Positions 1 through 16,648 of a DNA stretch of 64,000 bases are shown one piece after another. Within the stretch, counting starts at the first letter, position 1; each line of letters opens with the position of its first letter. The notes under the pieces were generated by a model. The model was not told where the DNA came from. It saw nothing but the letters and a program-made list of their open reading frames with translations, and did not search any database. Source of the DNA: Eledone cirrhosa (taxonomy: Eukaryota; Mollusca; Cephalopoda; Octopoda; Eledonidae); the NCBI GenBank assembly GCA_964016885.1, contig OZ024743.1, forward strand, positions 183,141,396-183,205,395, read 5' to 3'. The position numbers and the translations under genes were made by a program.

Positions 1-1822
1 TATAGTATAGACATATAATATATATAGTATAGACATATAATATATATGGTATAGACATATAATGTATATAGTATAGACTTATAATATATATGGTATAGAC
101 ATATAATATATATGGTATAGACATATAATGTATATAGTATAGACATATAATATATATGGTATAGACATATAATGTATATAGTATAGACATATAATATATA
201 TGGTATAGACATGTAATATATATGGTATAGACATGTAATATATATGGTATAGACATATAATATATATGGTATAGACATATAATATATATGGTATAGACAT
301 ATAATATATATGGTATAGACATATAATATATATGGTATAGACATATAATATATATGGTATAGACATATAATATATATGGTATAGACATATAATATATATG
401 GTATAGACATATAATATATATGGTATAGACATATAATATATATGGTATAGACATATAATATATATGGTATAGACATATAATATATATGGTATAGACATAT
501 AATATATATGGTATAGACATATAATATATATGGTATAGACATATAATATATATGGTATAGACATATAATATATATGGTATAGACATATAATATATATGGT
601 ATAGACACATTATATATATGGTATAGACACATTATATATATGGTATAGACATATAATGTATATGGTATAGACATATAATATATATGGTATAGACATATAA
701 TATATATGGTATAGACATATAATATATATGGTATAGACATATAATATATATGGTATAGACATATAATATATATGGTATAGACATATAATGTATATAGTAT
801 AGACATGTAATATATATGGTATTGACATATAATATATATGGTATAGACATATAATATATATAGTATAGACATGTAATGTATATAGTATAGACATATAATA
901 TATATGGTATAGACATATAATATATATGGTATAGACATATAATATATATGGTATAGACATATAATATATATGGTATAGACATATAATATATATGGTATAG
1001 ACATATAATATATATTGTATAGTCATATAATATATATGGTATAGACATATAATATATATGGTATAGACATATAATATATATGGTATAGACATATAATATA
1101 TATAGTATAGACATATAATGTATATGGTATAGACATATAATATATATGGTATAGACATATAATATATATGGTATAGACACATTATATATATATGGTATAG
1201 ACATATAATATATATGGTATAGACATATAATGTATATAATATAGACATATAATATATATGGTATAGACATATAATATATATGGTATAGACATATAATATA
1301 TATGGTATAGACATATAATATATATGGTATAGTCATATAATATATATGGTATAGACATATAATATATATGGTATAGACATATAATATATATGGTATAGAC
1401 ATATAATATATATAGTATAGACATATAATGTATATGGTATAGACATATAATATATATGGTATAGACATATAATATATATGGTATAGACATATAATATATA
1501 TAGTATAGACATGTAATATATATGGTATAGACATATAATGTATATAGTATAGACATATAATATATATGGTATAGACATATAATATATATGGTATAGACAT
1601 ATAATATATATGGTATAGACATATAATATATATGGTATAGACATGTAATATATATGGTATAGACATATAATGTATATAGTATAGACATATAATATATATG
1701 GTATAGACATATAATATATATGGTATAGACATATAATGTATATAGTATAGACATATAATGTATATAGTATAGACATATAATGTATATAGTATAGACATAT
1801 AATATATATGGTATAGACATAT
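1..1822. repeat. HOR block 0 (partial): Sat22 only
   Basis: This holds only satellite units. It matches 4,301-6,122 at a constant offset of 4,300 bp, so the window starts about 26 bp after where a type-A SINE would end. It contains no gene or other element. Confidence 0.85.
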
Positions 1823-2010
1823 AATTGTTTCTACTTTTTGGCACAAGGCCAGCAATTACCCAGTGCATTACTGGTACTTTATTTTATCGACCCCGTAAGG
1901 ATGAAAGGCAAAGTTAACCTCGGCGGGATTTGAACTCAGAATGGCAAAGACCGTAACTCTATGCGTCAAAGCATGGCGTCCGACCCTCTACCGATACTGC
2001 CAATCCATCG
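1823..2010 (-). mobile_element. tRNA-derived SINE, subtype A, copy 1
   Basis: This is a 188-bp SINE in antisense. Read on the minus strand it starts GATTGGCAGTATCGGTAGAG (tRNA-like 5' part with an A-box-like segment). It has a B-box GAGTTCAAATCC, then the landmark CCTTACGGGGTCGATAAAA, and ends near CAAAAAGTAGAAACAATT. It belongs to the left-domain A form, with five T in CTTTTTGG on the + strand, and is followed by ATATATGGTATAGATATA. It resembles the octopus/squid tRNA-derived SINEs (family knowledge). Target-site duplications cannot be judged because both flanks are satellite. Confidence 0.9.
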
Positions 2011-2580
2011 CATATATGGTATAGATATATAATATATATAGTATAGACATATAATATATATAGTATAGACATATAATATATATGGTATAGACATATAATG
2101 TATATAGTATAGACTTATAATATATATGGTATAGACATATAATATATATGGTATAGACATATAATGTATATAGTATAGACATATAATATATATGGTATAG
2201 ACATATAATGTATATAGTATAGACATATAATATATATGGTATAGACATGTAATATATATGGTATAGACATGTAATATATATGGTATAGACATATAATATA
2301 TATGGTATAGACATATAATATATATGGTATAGACATATAATATATATGGTATAGACATATAATATATATAGTATAGACATATAATATATATGGTATAGAC
2401 ATATAATGTATATAGTATAGACTTATAATATATATGGTATAGACATATCATGTATATGGTATAGACATATAATGTATATAGTATAGACATATAATATATA
2501 TGGTATGGACATATAATGTATATGGTATGGACATATAATATATATGGTATAGACATGTAATATATATAGTATAGACATAT

Positions 2581-2763
2581 AATTGTTTCTACTTTTGGCA
2601 CAAGGCCAGCAATTACCCAGTGCATTACTGGTACTTTATTTTATCGACCCCGTAAGGATGAAAGGCAAAGTCAACCTCGGCGGTATTTCAACTCAGATCG
2701 TAAAAGGGACGTAACTATGCTGGAAAGCATGGCGTCCAACCCTCTACCGATACTGCCAATCCA
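2581..2763 (-). mobile_element. tRNA-derived SINE, subtype B, copy 1
   Basis: This antisense SINE of about 183 bp is related to subtype A but differs over the tRNA-like part. On the + strand it reads GGTATTTCAACTCAGATCG and then AAAAGGGACGTAACTATGC. TTTCAACTC is a B-box mutation (subtype A and later B copies have TTTGAACTC). The AAAA at about 2,702-2,705 is a T4 run on the sense strand, between the A and B boxes, which would be expected to stop Pol III. Confidence 0.88.
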
Positions 2764-4086
2764 GACATAATATATATGGCATAGACATATAATATATATG
2801 GTATAGACATATAATATATATGGTATAGACATATAATATATATGGTATAGACATATAATATATATAGTATAGACATATAATATATATGGTATAGACATAT
2901 AATATATATAGTATAGACATATAATATATATGGTATAGACATGTAATATATATAGTATAGACATATAATATATATAGTATAGACATATAATATATATAGT
3001 ATAGACATATAATATATATGGTATAGACATATAATGTATATGGTATGGACATATAATATATATGGTATAGACATATAATATATATGGTATAGACATATAA
3101 TATATATGGTATAGGCATATAATATATATGGTATAGACATAATATATATGGTATAGACATATAATATATATAGTATAGACATATAATATATATGGTATAG
3201 ACATGTAATATATATGATATAGACATATAATATATATGGTATAGACATATAATGTATATAGTATAGACATATAATGTATATGGTATAGACATATAATATA
3301 TATGGTATAGACATATAATATATATAGTATAGACATATAATGTATATAGTATAGACATATAATATATATAGTATAGACATATAATGTATATAGTATAGAC
3401 ATATAATGTATATAGTATAGACATATAATGTATATGGTATAGACATATAATGTATATGGTATAGACATATAATATATATGGTATGGACATATAATATATA
3501 TGGTATAGACATATAATATATATAGTATAGACATATAATATATATAGTATAGACATATAATATATATGGTATGGACATACAATATATATGGTATAGACAT
3601 ATAATATATATAGTATAGACATATAATATATATGGTATAGACATGTAATATATATGGTATAGACATATAATATATATGGTATAGACATATAATATATATG
3701 GTGTAGACGTATAATATATATGGTATAGACATATAATATATATGGTATAGACATATAATATATATAGTATAGACATGTAATATATATGGTATAGACATAT
3801 AATGTATATAGTATAGACATATAATATATATGGTATAGACATATAATATATATGGTATAGACATATAATATATATGGTATAGACATATAATATATATGGT
3901 ATAGACATGTAATATATATGGTATAGACATATAATGTATATAGTATAGACATATAATATATATGGTATAGACATATAATATATATGGTATAGACATATAA
4001 TGTATATAGTATAGACATATAATGTATATAGTATAGACATATAATGTATATAGTATAGACATATAATATATATGGTATAGACATAT

Positions 4087-4274
4087 AATTGTTTCTACTT
4101 TTTGGCACAAGGCCAGCAATTACCCAGTGCATTACTGGTACTTTATTTTATCGACCCCGTAAGGATGAAAGGCAAAGTTAACCTCGGCGGGATTTGAACT
4201 CAGAATGGCAAAGACCGTAACTCTATGCGTCAAAGCATGGCGTCCGACCCTCTACCGATACTGCCAATCCATCG
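4087..4274 (-). mobile_element. tRNA-derived SINE, subtype A, copy 2
   Basis: This 188-bp antisense copy matches copy 1 by eye, including the five-T CTTTTTGG and the downstream ATAGATATA flank. It sits 1,506 bp after SINE-B copy 1, so it would be the upstream promoter of the first predicted B-A pair. Confidence 0.9.
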
Positions 4275-6122
4275 CATATATGGTATAGATATATAATATA
4301 TATAGTATAGACATATAATATATATAGTATAGACATATAATATATATGGTATAGACATATAATGTATATAGTATAGACTTATAATATATATGGTATAGAC
4401 ATATAATATATATGGTATAGACATATAATGTATATAGTATAGACATATAATATATATGGTATAGACATATAATGTATATAGTATAGACATATAATATATA
4501 TGGTATAGACATGTAATATATATGGTATAGACATGTAATATATATGGTATAGACATATAATATATATGGTATAGACATATAATATATATGGTATAGACAT
4601 ATAATATATATGGTATAGACATATAATATATATGGTATAGACATATAATATATATGGTATAGACATATAATATATATGGTATAGACATATAATATATATG
4701 GTATAGACATATAATATATATGGTATAGACATATAATATATATGGTATAGACATATAATATATATGGTATAGACATATAATATATATGGTATAGACATAT
4801 AATATATATGGTATAGACATATAATATATATGGTATAGACATATAATATATATGGTATAGACATATAATATATATGGTATAGACATATAATATATATGGT
4901 ATAGACACATTATATATATGGTATAGACACATTATATATATGGTATAGACATATAATGTATATGGTATAGACATATAATATATATGGTATAGACATATAA
5001 TATATATGGTATAGACATATAATATATATGGTATAGACATATAATATATATGGTATAGACATATAATATATATGGTATAGACATATAATGTATATAGTAT
5101 AGACATGTAATATATATGGTATTGACATATAATATATATGGTATAGACATATAATATATATAGTATAGACATGTAATGTATATAGTATAGACATATAATA
5201 TATATGGTATAGACATATAATATATATGGTATAGACATATAATATATATGGTATAGACATATAATATATATGGTATAGACATATAATATATATGGTATAG
5301 ACATATAATATATATTGTATAGTCATATAATATATATGGTATAGACATATAATATATATGGTATAGACATATAATATATATGGTATAGACATATAATATA
5401 TATAGTATAGACATATAATGTATATGGTATAGACATATAATATATATGGTATAGACATATAATATATATGGTATAGACACATTATATATATATGGTATAG
5501 ACATATAATATATATGGTATAGACATATAATGTATATAATATAGACATATAATATATATGGTATAGACATATAATATATATGGTATAGACATATAATATA
5601 TATGGTATAGACATATAATATATATGGTATAGTCATATAATATATATGGTATAGACATATAATATATATGGTATAGACATATAATATATATGGTATAGAC
5701 ATATAATATATATAGTATAGACATATAATGTATATGGTATAGACATATAATATATATGGTATAGACATATAATATATATGGTATAGACATATAATATATA
5801 TAGTATAGACATGTAATATATATGGTATAGACATATAATGTATATAGTATAGACATATAATATATATGGTATAGACATATAATATATATGGTATAGACAT
5901 ATAATATATATGGTATAGACATATAATATATATGGTATAGACATGTAATATATATGGTATAGACATATAATGTATATAGTATAGACATATAATATATATG
6001 GTATAGACATATAATATATATGGTATAGACATATAATGTATATAGTATAGACATATAATGTATATAGTATAGACATATAATGTATATAGTATAGACATAT
6101 AATATATATGGTATAGACATAT
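4087..6122. repeat. HOR block 2 (2,036 bp): SINE-A and Sat22, no SINE-B
   Basis: This block consists of SINE-A followed by satellite. Positions 4,301-6,122 repeat 1-1,822 at an offset of exactly 4,300 bp, with the same order of V1, V2, CATGTAAT and CACATTAT variants. Confidence 0.85.
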
Positions 6123-6310
6123 AATTGTTTCTACTTTTTGGCACAAGGCCAGCAATTACCCAGTGCATTACTGGTACTTTAATTTATCGACCCCGTAAGG
6201 ATGAAAGGCAAAGTTAACCTCGGCGGGATTTGAACTCAGAATGGCAAAGACCGTAACTCTATGCGTCAAAGCATGGCGTCCGACCCTCTACCGATACTGC
6301 CAATCCATCG
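6123..6310 (-). mobile_element. tRNA-derived SINE, subtype A, copy 3
   Basis: This antisense copy is of the left-domain A form. It has one private change: CTTTAATTTATC in place of CTTTATTTTATC (position 6,182). Confidence 0.9.
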
Positions 6311-9300
6311 CATATATGGTATAGATATATAATATATATAGTATAGACATATAATATATATAGTATAGACATATAATATATATGGTATAGACATATAATG
6401 TATATAGTATAGACTTATAATATATATGGTATAGACATATAATATATATGGTATAGACATATAATGTATATAGTATAGACATATAATATATATGGTATAG
6501 ACATATAATGTATATAGTATAGACATATAATATATATGGTATAGACATGTAATATATATGGTATAGACATGTAATATATATGGTATAGACATATAATATA
6601 TATGGTATAGACATATAATATATATGGTATAGACATATAATATATATGGTATAGACATATAATATATATGGTATAGACATATAATATATATGGTATAGAC
6701 ATATAATATATATGGTATAGACATATAATATATATGGTATAGACATATAATATATATGGTATAGACATATAATATATATGGTATAGACATATAATATATA
6801 TGGTATAGACATATAATATATATGGTATAGACATATAATATATATGGTATAGACATATAATATATATGGTATAGACATATAATATATATGGTATAGACAT
6901 ATAATATATATGGTATAGACACATTATATATATGGTATAGACACATTATATATATGGTATAGACATATAATGTATATGGTATAGACATATAATATATATG
7001 GTATAGACATATAATATATATGGTATAGACATATAATATATATGGTATAGACATATAATATATATGGTATAGACATATAATATATATGGTATAGACATAT
7101 AATGTATATAGTATAGACATGTAATATATATGGTATTGACATATAATATATATGGTATAGACATATAATATATATAGTATAGACATATAATATATATGGT
7201 ATAGACATATAATATATATGGTATAGACATATAATATATATGGTATAGACATATAATATATATGGTATAGACATATAATATATATGGTATAGACATATAA
7301 TATATATTGTATAGTCATATAATATATATGGTATAGACATATAATATATATGGTATAGACATATAATATATATGGTATAGACATATAATATATATAGTAT
7401 AGACATATAATGTATATGGTATAGACATATAATATATATGGTATAGACATATAATATATATGGTATAGACACATTATATATATATGGTATAGACATATAA
7501 TATATATGGTATAGACATATAATGTATATAATATAGACATATAATATATATGGTATAGACATATAATATATATGGTATAGACATATAATATATATGGTAT
7601 AGACATATAATATATATGGTATAGTCATATAATATATATGGTATAGACATATAATATATATGGTATAGACATATAATATATATGGTATAGACATATAATA
7701 TATATAGTATAGACATATAATGTATATGGTATAGACATATAATATATATGGTATAGACATATAATATATATGGTATAGACATATAATATATATGGTATAG
7801 ACACATTATATATATATGGTATAGACATATAATATATATGGTATAGACATATAATGTATATAGTATAGACATATAATATATATGGTATAGACACATTATA
7901 TATATGGTATAGACATATAATATATATGGTATAGACATATAATATATATGCTATAGACATATAATATATATGGTATAGACATATAATATATATGGTATAG
8001 ACATATAATATATATGGTATAGACATATAATATATATGGTATAGACATATAATATATATGGTATAGACATATAATATATATAGTATAGACATATAATATA
8101 TATGGTATAGACATACAATATATATGGTATAGACATATAATATATATGGTATAGACATATAATATATATGGTATAGACATATAATATATATGGTATAGAC
8201 ATATAATATATATGGTTTAGACATATAATATATATGGTATAGACATATAATATATATGGTATAGACATATAATATATATGGTATAGACATATAATATATA
8301 TGGTATAGACATATAATATATATGGTATAGACATATAATATATATGGTATAGACATGTAATATATATGGTATTGACATATAATATATATGGTATAGACAT
8401 ATAATGTATATAGTATAGACATGTAATATATATGGTATAGACATATAATGTATATAGTATAGACATATAATGTATATAGTATAGACATATAATATATATG
8501 GTATAGACATATAATATATATGGTATAGACATATAATGTATATAGTATAGACATATAATGTATATAGTATAGACATATAATGTATATAGTATAGACATAT
8601 AATGTATATAGTATAGACATATAATATATATAGTATAGACATATCATGTATATAGTATAGACATATAATGTATATAGTATAGACATATAATATATATGGT
8701 ATAGACATATAATGTATATGGTATAGACATATAATATATATGGTATAGACATATAATATATATAGTATAGACACATAATATATATGGTATAGACATATAA
8801 TATATATGGTATAGACATAATATATATGGTATAGACATATAATGTATATGGTATAGACATATAATATATATAGTATAGACATATAATATATATAGTATAG
8901 ACATATAATATATATAGTATAGACATATAATGTATATGGTATAGACATGTAATATATATGGTATAGACATATAATATATATAGTATAGACATATAATATA
9001 TATGGTATAGACATATAATATATATGGTATAGACATATAATATATATGGTATAGACATATAATATATATGGTATAGACATATAATATATATGGTATAGAC
9101 ATATAATGTATATAGTATAGACATATAATGTATATGGTATAGACATATAATATATATAGTATAGACATATAATGTATATAATATAGACATATAATGTATA
9201 TAGTATAGACATATAATATATATAGTATAGACATATAATGTATATAGTTTAGACATATAATATATATAGTATAGACATATAATATGTATATAGTATAAAC

Positions 9301-9763
9301 ATATAATGTATATAGTATAGACATGTAATGTATATAGTATAGACATATATATATGGTATAGACATATAATATATATGGTATAGACATATAATGTATATAG
9401 TATAGACATATAATATATATGGTATAGACATATAATATATATGGTATAGACATATAATATATATGGTATAGACATATAATATATATGGTATAGACATGTA
9501 ATATATATGGTATAGACATATAATATATATGGTATAGACATATAATGTATATAGTATAGACATATAATATATATGGTATAGACATATAATATATATGGTA
9601 TAGACATATAATATATATGGTATAGACATATCATGTATATGGTATAGACATATAATGTATATAGTATAGACATATAATATATATGGTATGGACATATAAT
9701 GTATATGGTATGGACATATAATATATATGGTATAGACATGTAATATATATAGTATAGACATAT

Positions 9764-9946
9764 AATTGTTTCTACTTTTGGCACAAGGCTAGCAATTACC
9801 CAGTGCATTACTGGTACTTTATTTTATCGACCCCGTAAGGATGAAAGGCAAAGTCAACCTCGGCGGTATTTCAACTCAGATCGTAAAAGGGACGTAACTA
9901 TGCTGGAAAGCATGGCGTCCAACCCTCTACCGATACTGCCAATCCA
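9764..9946 (-). mobile_element. tRNA-derived SINE, subtype B, copy 2
   Basis: This antisense copy has the left-domain B form (TTTCAACTC, GACGTAAC). It carries CAAGGCTAGC where copy 1 has CAAGGCCAGC, a change shared only with B copy 3. It has the same sense-strand T4 run. Confidence 0.88.
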
Positions 9947-11291
9947 GACATAATATATATGGCATAGACATATAATATATATGGTATAGACATATAATGT
10001 ATATGGTATAGACATATAATATATATGGTATAGACATATAATATATATGGTGTAGACGTATAATATATATAGTATAGACATATAATATATATGGTATAGA
10101 CATATAATATATATAGTATAGACATATAATATATATGGTATAGACATGTAATATATATAGTATAGACATATAATATATATAGTATAGACATATAATGTAT
10201 ATAGTATAGACATATAATGTATATAGTATAGACATATAATGTATATGGTATGGACATATAATATATATGGTATAGACATATAATATATATGGTATAGACA
10301 TATAATATATATGGTATAGGCATATAATATATATGGTATAGACATAATATATATGGTATAGACATATAATATATATAGTATAGACATATAATATATATGG
10401 TATAGACATGTAATATATATGATATAGACATATAATATATATGGTATAGACATATAATGTATATAGTATAGACATATAATGTATATGGTATAGACATATA
10501 ATATATATGGTATAGACATATAATATATATAGTATAGACATATAATGTATATAGTATAGACATATAATATATATAGTATAGACATATAATGTATATAGTA
10601 AAGACATATAATGTATATAGTATAGACATATAATGTATATGGTATAGACATATAATGTATATGGTATAGACATATAATATATATGGTATGGACATATAAT
10701 ATATATGGTATAGACATATAATATATATAGTATAGACATATAATATATATAGTATAGACATATAATATATATGGTATGGACATACAATATATATGGTATA
10801 GACATATAATATATATAGTATAGACATATAATATATATGGTATAGACATGTAATATATATGGTATAGACATATAATATATATGGTATAGACATATAATAT
10901 ATATGGTGTAGACGTATAATATATATGGTATAGACATATAATATATATGGTATAGACATATAATATATATAGTATAGACATGTAATATATATGGTATAGA
11001 CATATAATGTATATAGTATAGACATATAATATATATGGTATAGACATATAATATATATGGTATAGACATATAATATATATGGTATAGACATATAATATAT
11101 ATGGTATAGACATGTAATATATATGGTATAGACATATAATGTATATAGTATAGACATATAATATATATGGTATAGACATATAATATATATGGTATAGACA
11201 TATAATGTATATAGTATAGACATATAATGTATATAGTATAGACATATAATGTATATAGTATAGACATATAATATATATGGTATAGACATAT

Positions 11292-11479
11292 AATTGTTTC
11301 TACTTTTTGGCACAAGGCCAGCAATTACCCAGTGCATTACTGGTACTTTATTTTATCGACCCCGTAAGGATGAAAGGCAAAGTTAACCTCGGCGGGATTT
11401 GAACTCAGAATGGCAAAGACCGTAACTCTATGCGTCAAAGCATGGCGTCCGACCCTCTACCGATACTGCCAATCCATCG
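11292..11479 (-). mobile_element. tRNA-derived SINE, subtype A, copy 4
   Basis: This antisense copy is of the left-domain A form with five T. It sits exactly 5,169 bp after A copy 3 and marks the junction of the tandem duplication. Confidence 0.9.
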
Positions 11480-14400
11480 CATATATGGTATAGATATATA
11501 ATATATATAGTATAGACATATAATATATATAGTATAGACATATAATATATATGGTATAGACATATAATGTATATAGTATAGACTTATAATATATATGGTA
11601 TAGACATATAATATATATGGTATAGACATATAATGTATATAGTATAGACATATAATATATATGGTATAGACATATAATGTATATAGTATAGACATATAAT
11701 ATATATGGTATAGACATGTAATATATATGGTATAGACATGTAATATATATGGTATAGACATATAATATATATGGTATAGACATATAATATATATGGTATA
11801 GACATATAATATATATGGTATAGACATATAATATATATGGTATAGACATATAATATATATGGTATAGACATATAATATATATGGTATAGACATATAATAT
11901 ATATGGTATAGACATATAATATATATGGTATAGACATATAATATATATGGTATAGACATATAATATATATGGTATAGACATATAATATATATGGTATAGA
12001 CATATAATATATATGGTATAGACATATAATATATATGGTATAGACATATAATATATATGGTATAGACATATAATATATATGGTATAGACACATTATATAT
12101 ATGGTATAGACACATTATATATATGGTATAGACATATAATGTATATGGTATAGACATATAATATATATGGTATAGACATATAATATATATGGTATAGACA
12201 TATAATATATATGGTATAGACATATAATATATATGGTATAGACATATAATATATATGGTATAGACATATAATGTATATAGTATAGACATGTAATATATAT
12301 GGTATTGACATATAATATATATGGTATAGACATATAATATATATAGTATAGACATATAATATATATGGTATAGACATATAATATATATGGTATAGACATA
12401 TAATATATATGGTATAGACATATAATATATATGGTATAGACATATAATATATATGGTATAGACATATAATATATATTGTATAGTCATATAATATATATGG
12501 TATAGACATATAATATATATGGTATAGACATATAATATATATGGTATAGACATATAATATATATAGTATAGACATATAATGTATATGGTATAGACATATA
12601 ATATATATGGTATAGACATATAATATATATGGTATAGACACATTATATATATATGGTATAGACATATAATATATATGGTATAGACATATAATGTATATAA
12701 TATAGACATATAATATATATGGTATAGACATATAATATATATGGTATAGACATATAATATATATGGTATAGACATATAATATATATGGTATAGTCATATA
12801 ATATATATGGTATAGACATATAATATATATGGTATAGACATATAATATATATGGTATAGACATATAATATATATAGTATAGACATATAATGTATATGGTA
12901 TAGACATATAATATATATGGTATAGACATATAATATATATGGTATAGACATATAATATATATGGTATAGACACATTATATATATATGGTATAGACATATA
13001 ATATATATGGTATAGACATATAATGTATATAGTATAGACATATAATATATATGGTATAGACACATTATATATATGGTATAGACATATAATATATATGGTA
13101 TAGACATATAATATATATGCTATAGACATATAATATATATGGTATAGACATATAATATATATGGTATAGACATATAATATATATGGTATAGACATATAAT
13201 ATATATGGTATAGACATATAATATATATGGTATAGACATATAATATATATAGTATAGACATATAATATATATGGTATAGACATACAATATATATGGTATA
13301 GACATATAATATATATGGTATAGACATATAATATATATGGTATAGACATATAATATATATGGTATAGACATATAATATATATGGTTTAGACATATAATAT
13401 ATATGGTATAGACATATAATATATATGGTATAGACATATAATATATATGGTATAGACATATAATATATATGGTATAGACATATAATATATATGGTATAGA
13501 CATATAATATATATGGTATAGACATGTAATATATATGGTATTGACATATAATATATATGGTATAGACATATAATGTATATAGTATAGACATGTAATATAT
13601 ATGGTATAGACATATAATGTATATAGTATAGACATATAATGTATATAGTATAGACATATAATATATATGGTATAGACATATAATATATATGGTATAGACA
13701 TATAATGTATATAGTATAGACATATAATGTATATAGTATAGACATATAATGTATATAGTATAGACATATAATGTATATAGTATAGACATATAATATATAT
13801 AGTATAGACATATCATGTATATAGTATAGACATATAATGTATATAGTATAGACATATAATATATATGGTATAGACATATAATGTATATGGTATAGACATA
13901 TAATATATATGGTATAGACATATAATATATATAGTATAGACACATAATATATATGGTATAGACATATAATATATATGGTATAGACATAATATATATGGTA
14001 TAGACATATAATGTATATGGTATAGACATATAATATATATAGTATAGACATATAATATATATAGTATAGACATATAATATATATAGTATAGACATATAAT
14101 GTATATGGTATAGACATGTAATATATATGGTATAGACATATAATATATATAGTATAGACATATAATATATATGGTATAGACATATAATATATATGGTATA
14201 GACATATAATATATATGGTATAGACATATAATATATATGGTATAGACATATAATATATATGGTATAGACATATAATGTATATAGTATAGACATATAATGT
14301 ATATGGTATAGACATATAATATATATAGTATAGACATATAATGTATATAATATAGACATATAATGTATATAGTATAGACATATAATATATATAGTATAGA

Positions 14401-14932
14401 CATATAATGTATATAGTTTAGACATATAATATATATAGTATAGACATATAATATGTATATAGTATAAACATATAATGTATATAGTATAGACATGTAATGT
14501 ATATAGTATAGACATATATATATGGTATAGACATATAATATATATGGTATAGACATATAATGTATATAGTATAGACATATAATATATATGGTATAGACAT
14601 ATAATATATATGGTATAGACATATAATATATATGGTATAGACATATAATATATATGGTATAGACATGTAATATATATGGTATAGACATATAATATATATG
14701 GTATAGACATATAATGTATATAGTATAGACATATAATATATATGGTATAGACATATAATATATATGGTATAGACATATAATATATATGGTATAGACATAT
14801 CATGTATATGGTATAGACATATAATGTATATAGTATAGACATATAATATATATGGTATGGACATATAATGTATATGGTATGGACATATAATATATATGGT
14901 ATAGACATGTAATATATATAGTATAGACATAT

Positions 14933-15115
14933 AATTGTTTCTACTTTTGGCACAAGGCTAGCAATTACCCAGTGCATTACTGGTACTTTATTTTATCGAC
15001 CCCGTAAGGATGAAAGGCAAAGTCAACCTCGGCGGTATTTCAACTCAGATCGTAAAAGGGACGTAACTATGCTGGAAAGCATGGCGTCCAACCCTCTACC
15101 GATACTGCCAATCCA
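14933..15115 (-). mobile_element. tRNA-derived SINE, subtype B, copy 3
   Basis: This antisense copy shares CAAGGCTAGC, TTTCAACTC and GACGTAAC with B copy 2, which lies exactly 5,169 bp earlier. It arose by block duplication, not by a new insertion. Confidence 0.88.
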
Positions 15116-16460
15116 GACATAATATATATGGCATAGACATATAATATATATGGTATAGACATATAATGTATATGGTATAGACATATAATATATATGGTAT
15201 AGACATATAATATATATGGTGTAGACGTATAATATATATAGTATAGACATATAATATATATGGTATAGACATATAATATATATAGTATAGACATATAATA
15301 TATATGGTATAGACATGTAATATATATAGTATAGACATATAATATATATAGTATAGACATATAATGTATATAGTATAGACATATAATGTATATAGTATAG
15401 ACATATAATGTATATGGTATGGACATATAATATATATGGTATAGACATATAATATATATGGTATAGACATATAATATATATGGTATAGGCATATAATATA
15501 TATGGTATAGACATAATATATATGGTATAGACATATAATATATATAGTATAGACATATAATATATATGGTATAGACATGTAATATATATGATATAGACAT
15601 ATAATATATATGGTATAGACATATAATGTATATAGTATAGACATATAATGTATATGGTATAGACATATAATATATATGGTATAGACATATAATATATATA
15701 GTATAGACATATAATGTATATAGTATAGACATATAATATATATAGTATAGACATATAATGTATATAGTAAAGACATATAATGTATATAGTATAGACATAT
15801 AATGTATATGGTATAGACATATAATGTATATGGTATAGACATATAATATATATGGTATGGACATATAATATATATGGTATAGACATATAATATATATAGT
15901 ATAGACATATAATATATATAGTATAGACATATAATATATATGGTATGGACATACAATATATATGGTATAGACATATAATATATATAGTATAGACATATAA
16001 TATATATGGTATAGACATGTAATATATATGGTATAGACATATAATATATATGGTATAGACATATAATATATATGGTGTAGACGTATAATATATATGGTAT
16101 AGACATATAATATATATGGTATAGACATATAATATATATAGTATAGACATGTAATATATATGGTATAGACATATAATGTATATAGTATAGACATATAATA
16201 TATATGGTATAGACATATAATATATATGGTATAGACATATAATATATATGGTATAGACATATAATATATATGGTATAGACATGTAATATATATGGTATAG
16301 ACATATAATGTATATAGTATAGACATATAATATATATGGTATAGACATATAATATATATGGTATAGACATATAATGTATATAGTATAGACATATAATGTA
16401 TATAGTATAGACATATAATGTATATAGTATAGACATATAATATATATGGTATAGACATAT

Positions 16461-16648
16461 AATTGTTTCTACTTTTTGGCACAAGGCCAGCAATTACCCA
16501 GTGCATTACTGGTACTTTATTTTATCGACCCCGTAAGGATGAAAGGCAAAGTTAACCTCGGCGGGATTTGAACTCAGAATGGCAAAGACCGTAACTCTAT
16601 GCGTCAAAGCATGGCGTCCGACCCTCTACCGATACTGCCAATCCATCG
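16461..16648 (-). mobile_element. tRNA-derived SINE, subtype A, copy 5
   Basis: This antisense copy is the last one with five T in CTTTTTGG and the last followed by ATAGATATA. It therefore gives the leftmost limit of the switch between the two array domains. Confidence 0.9.

Larger units (their letters stand above)
1823..4086. repeat. HOR block 1 (2,264 bp): SINE-A, Sat22, SINE-B, Sat22
   Basis: This is the shortest block carrying both SINE subtypes. The A start and B start are 758 bp apart and the next A is 1,506 bp after B. Everything outside the two SINEs is 22-bp satellite. Confidence 0.8.
6123..11291. repeat. HOR block 3 (5,169 bp), first copy of an almost perfect tandem duplication
   Basis: The block holds SINE-A (6,123), 3.45 kb of Sat22, SINE-B (9,764) and 1.35 kb of Sat22. 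The next block has the same length and the same SINE offsets (3,641 bp from A to B, 1,528 bp from B to the next A). The minus-strand reading frames of both copies match over 446, 727, 463 and 479 residues. The only difference I noticed is the T-to-A change at 6,182. Confidence 0.9.
11292..16460. repeat. HOR block 4 (5,169 bp), second copy of the tandem duplication
   Basis: This has the same internal map as block 3, including single-unit landmarks such as the 20-bp units, the CATATCATG units and the ATAGTATAAACATATAATG unit. Such identity in a fast-evolving satellite means a very recent duplication, or an assembly that used the same reads twice. Confidence 0.9.

Noticed and set aside
1823..2010. 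Functional tRNA gene from the B-box and tRNA-like segment
   Set aside because: The cloverleaf is degenerate and is fused to the SINE body. The same unit occurs in many copies, so it is a SINE, not a tRNA gene.
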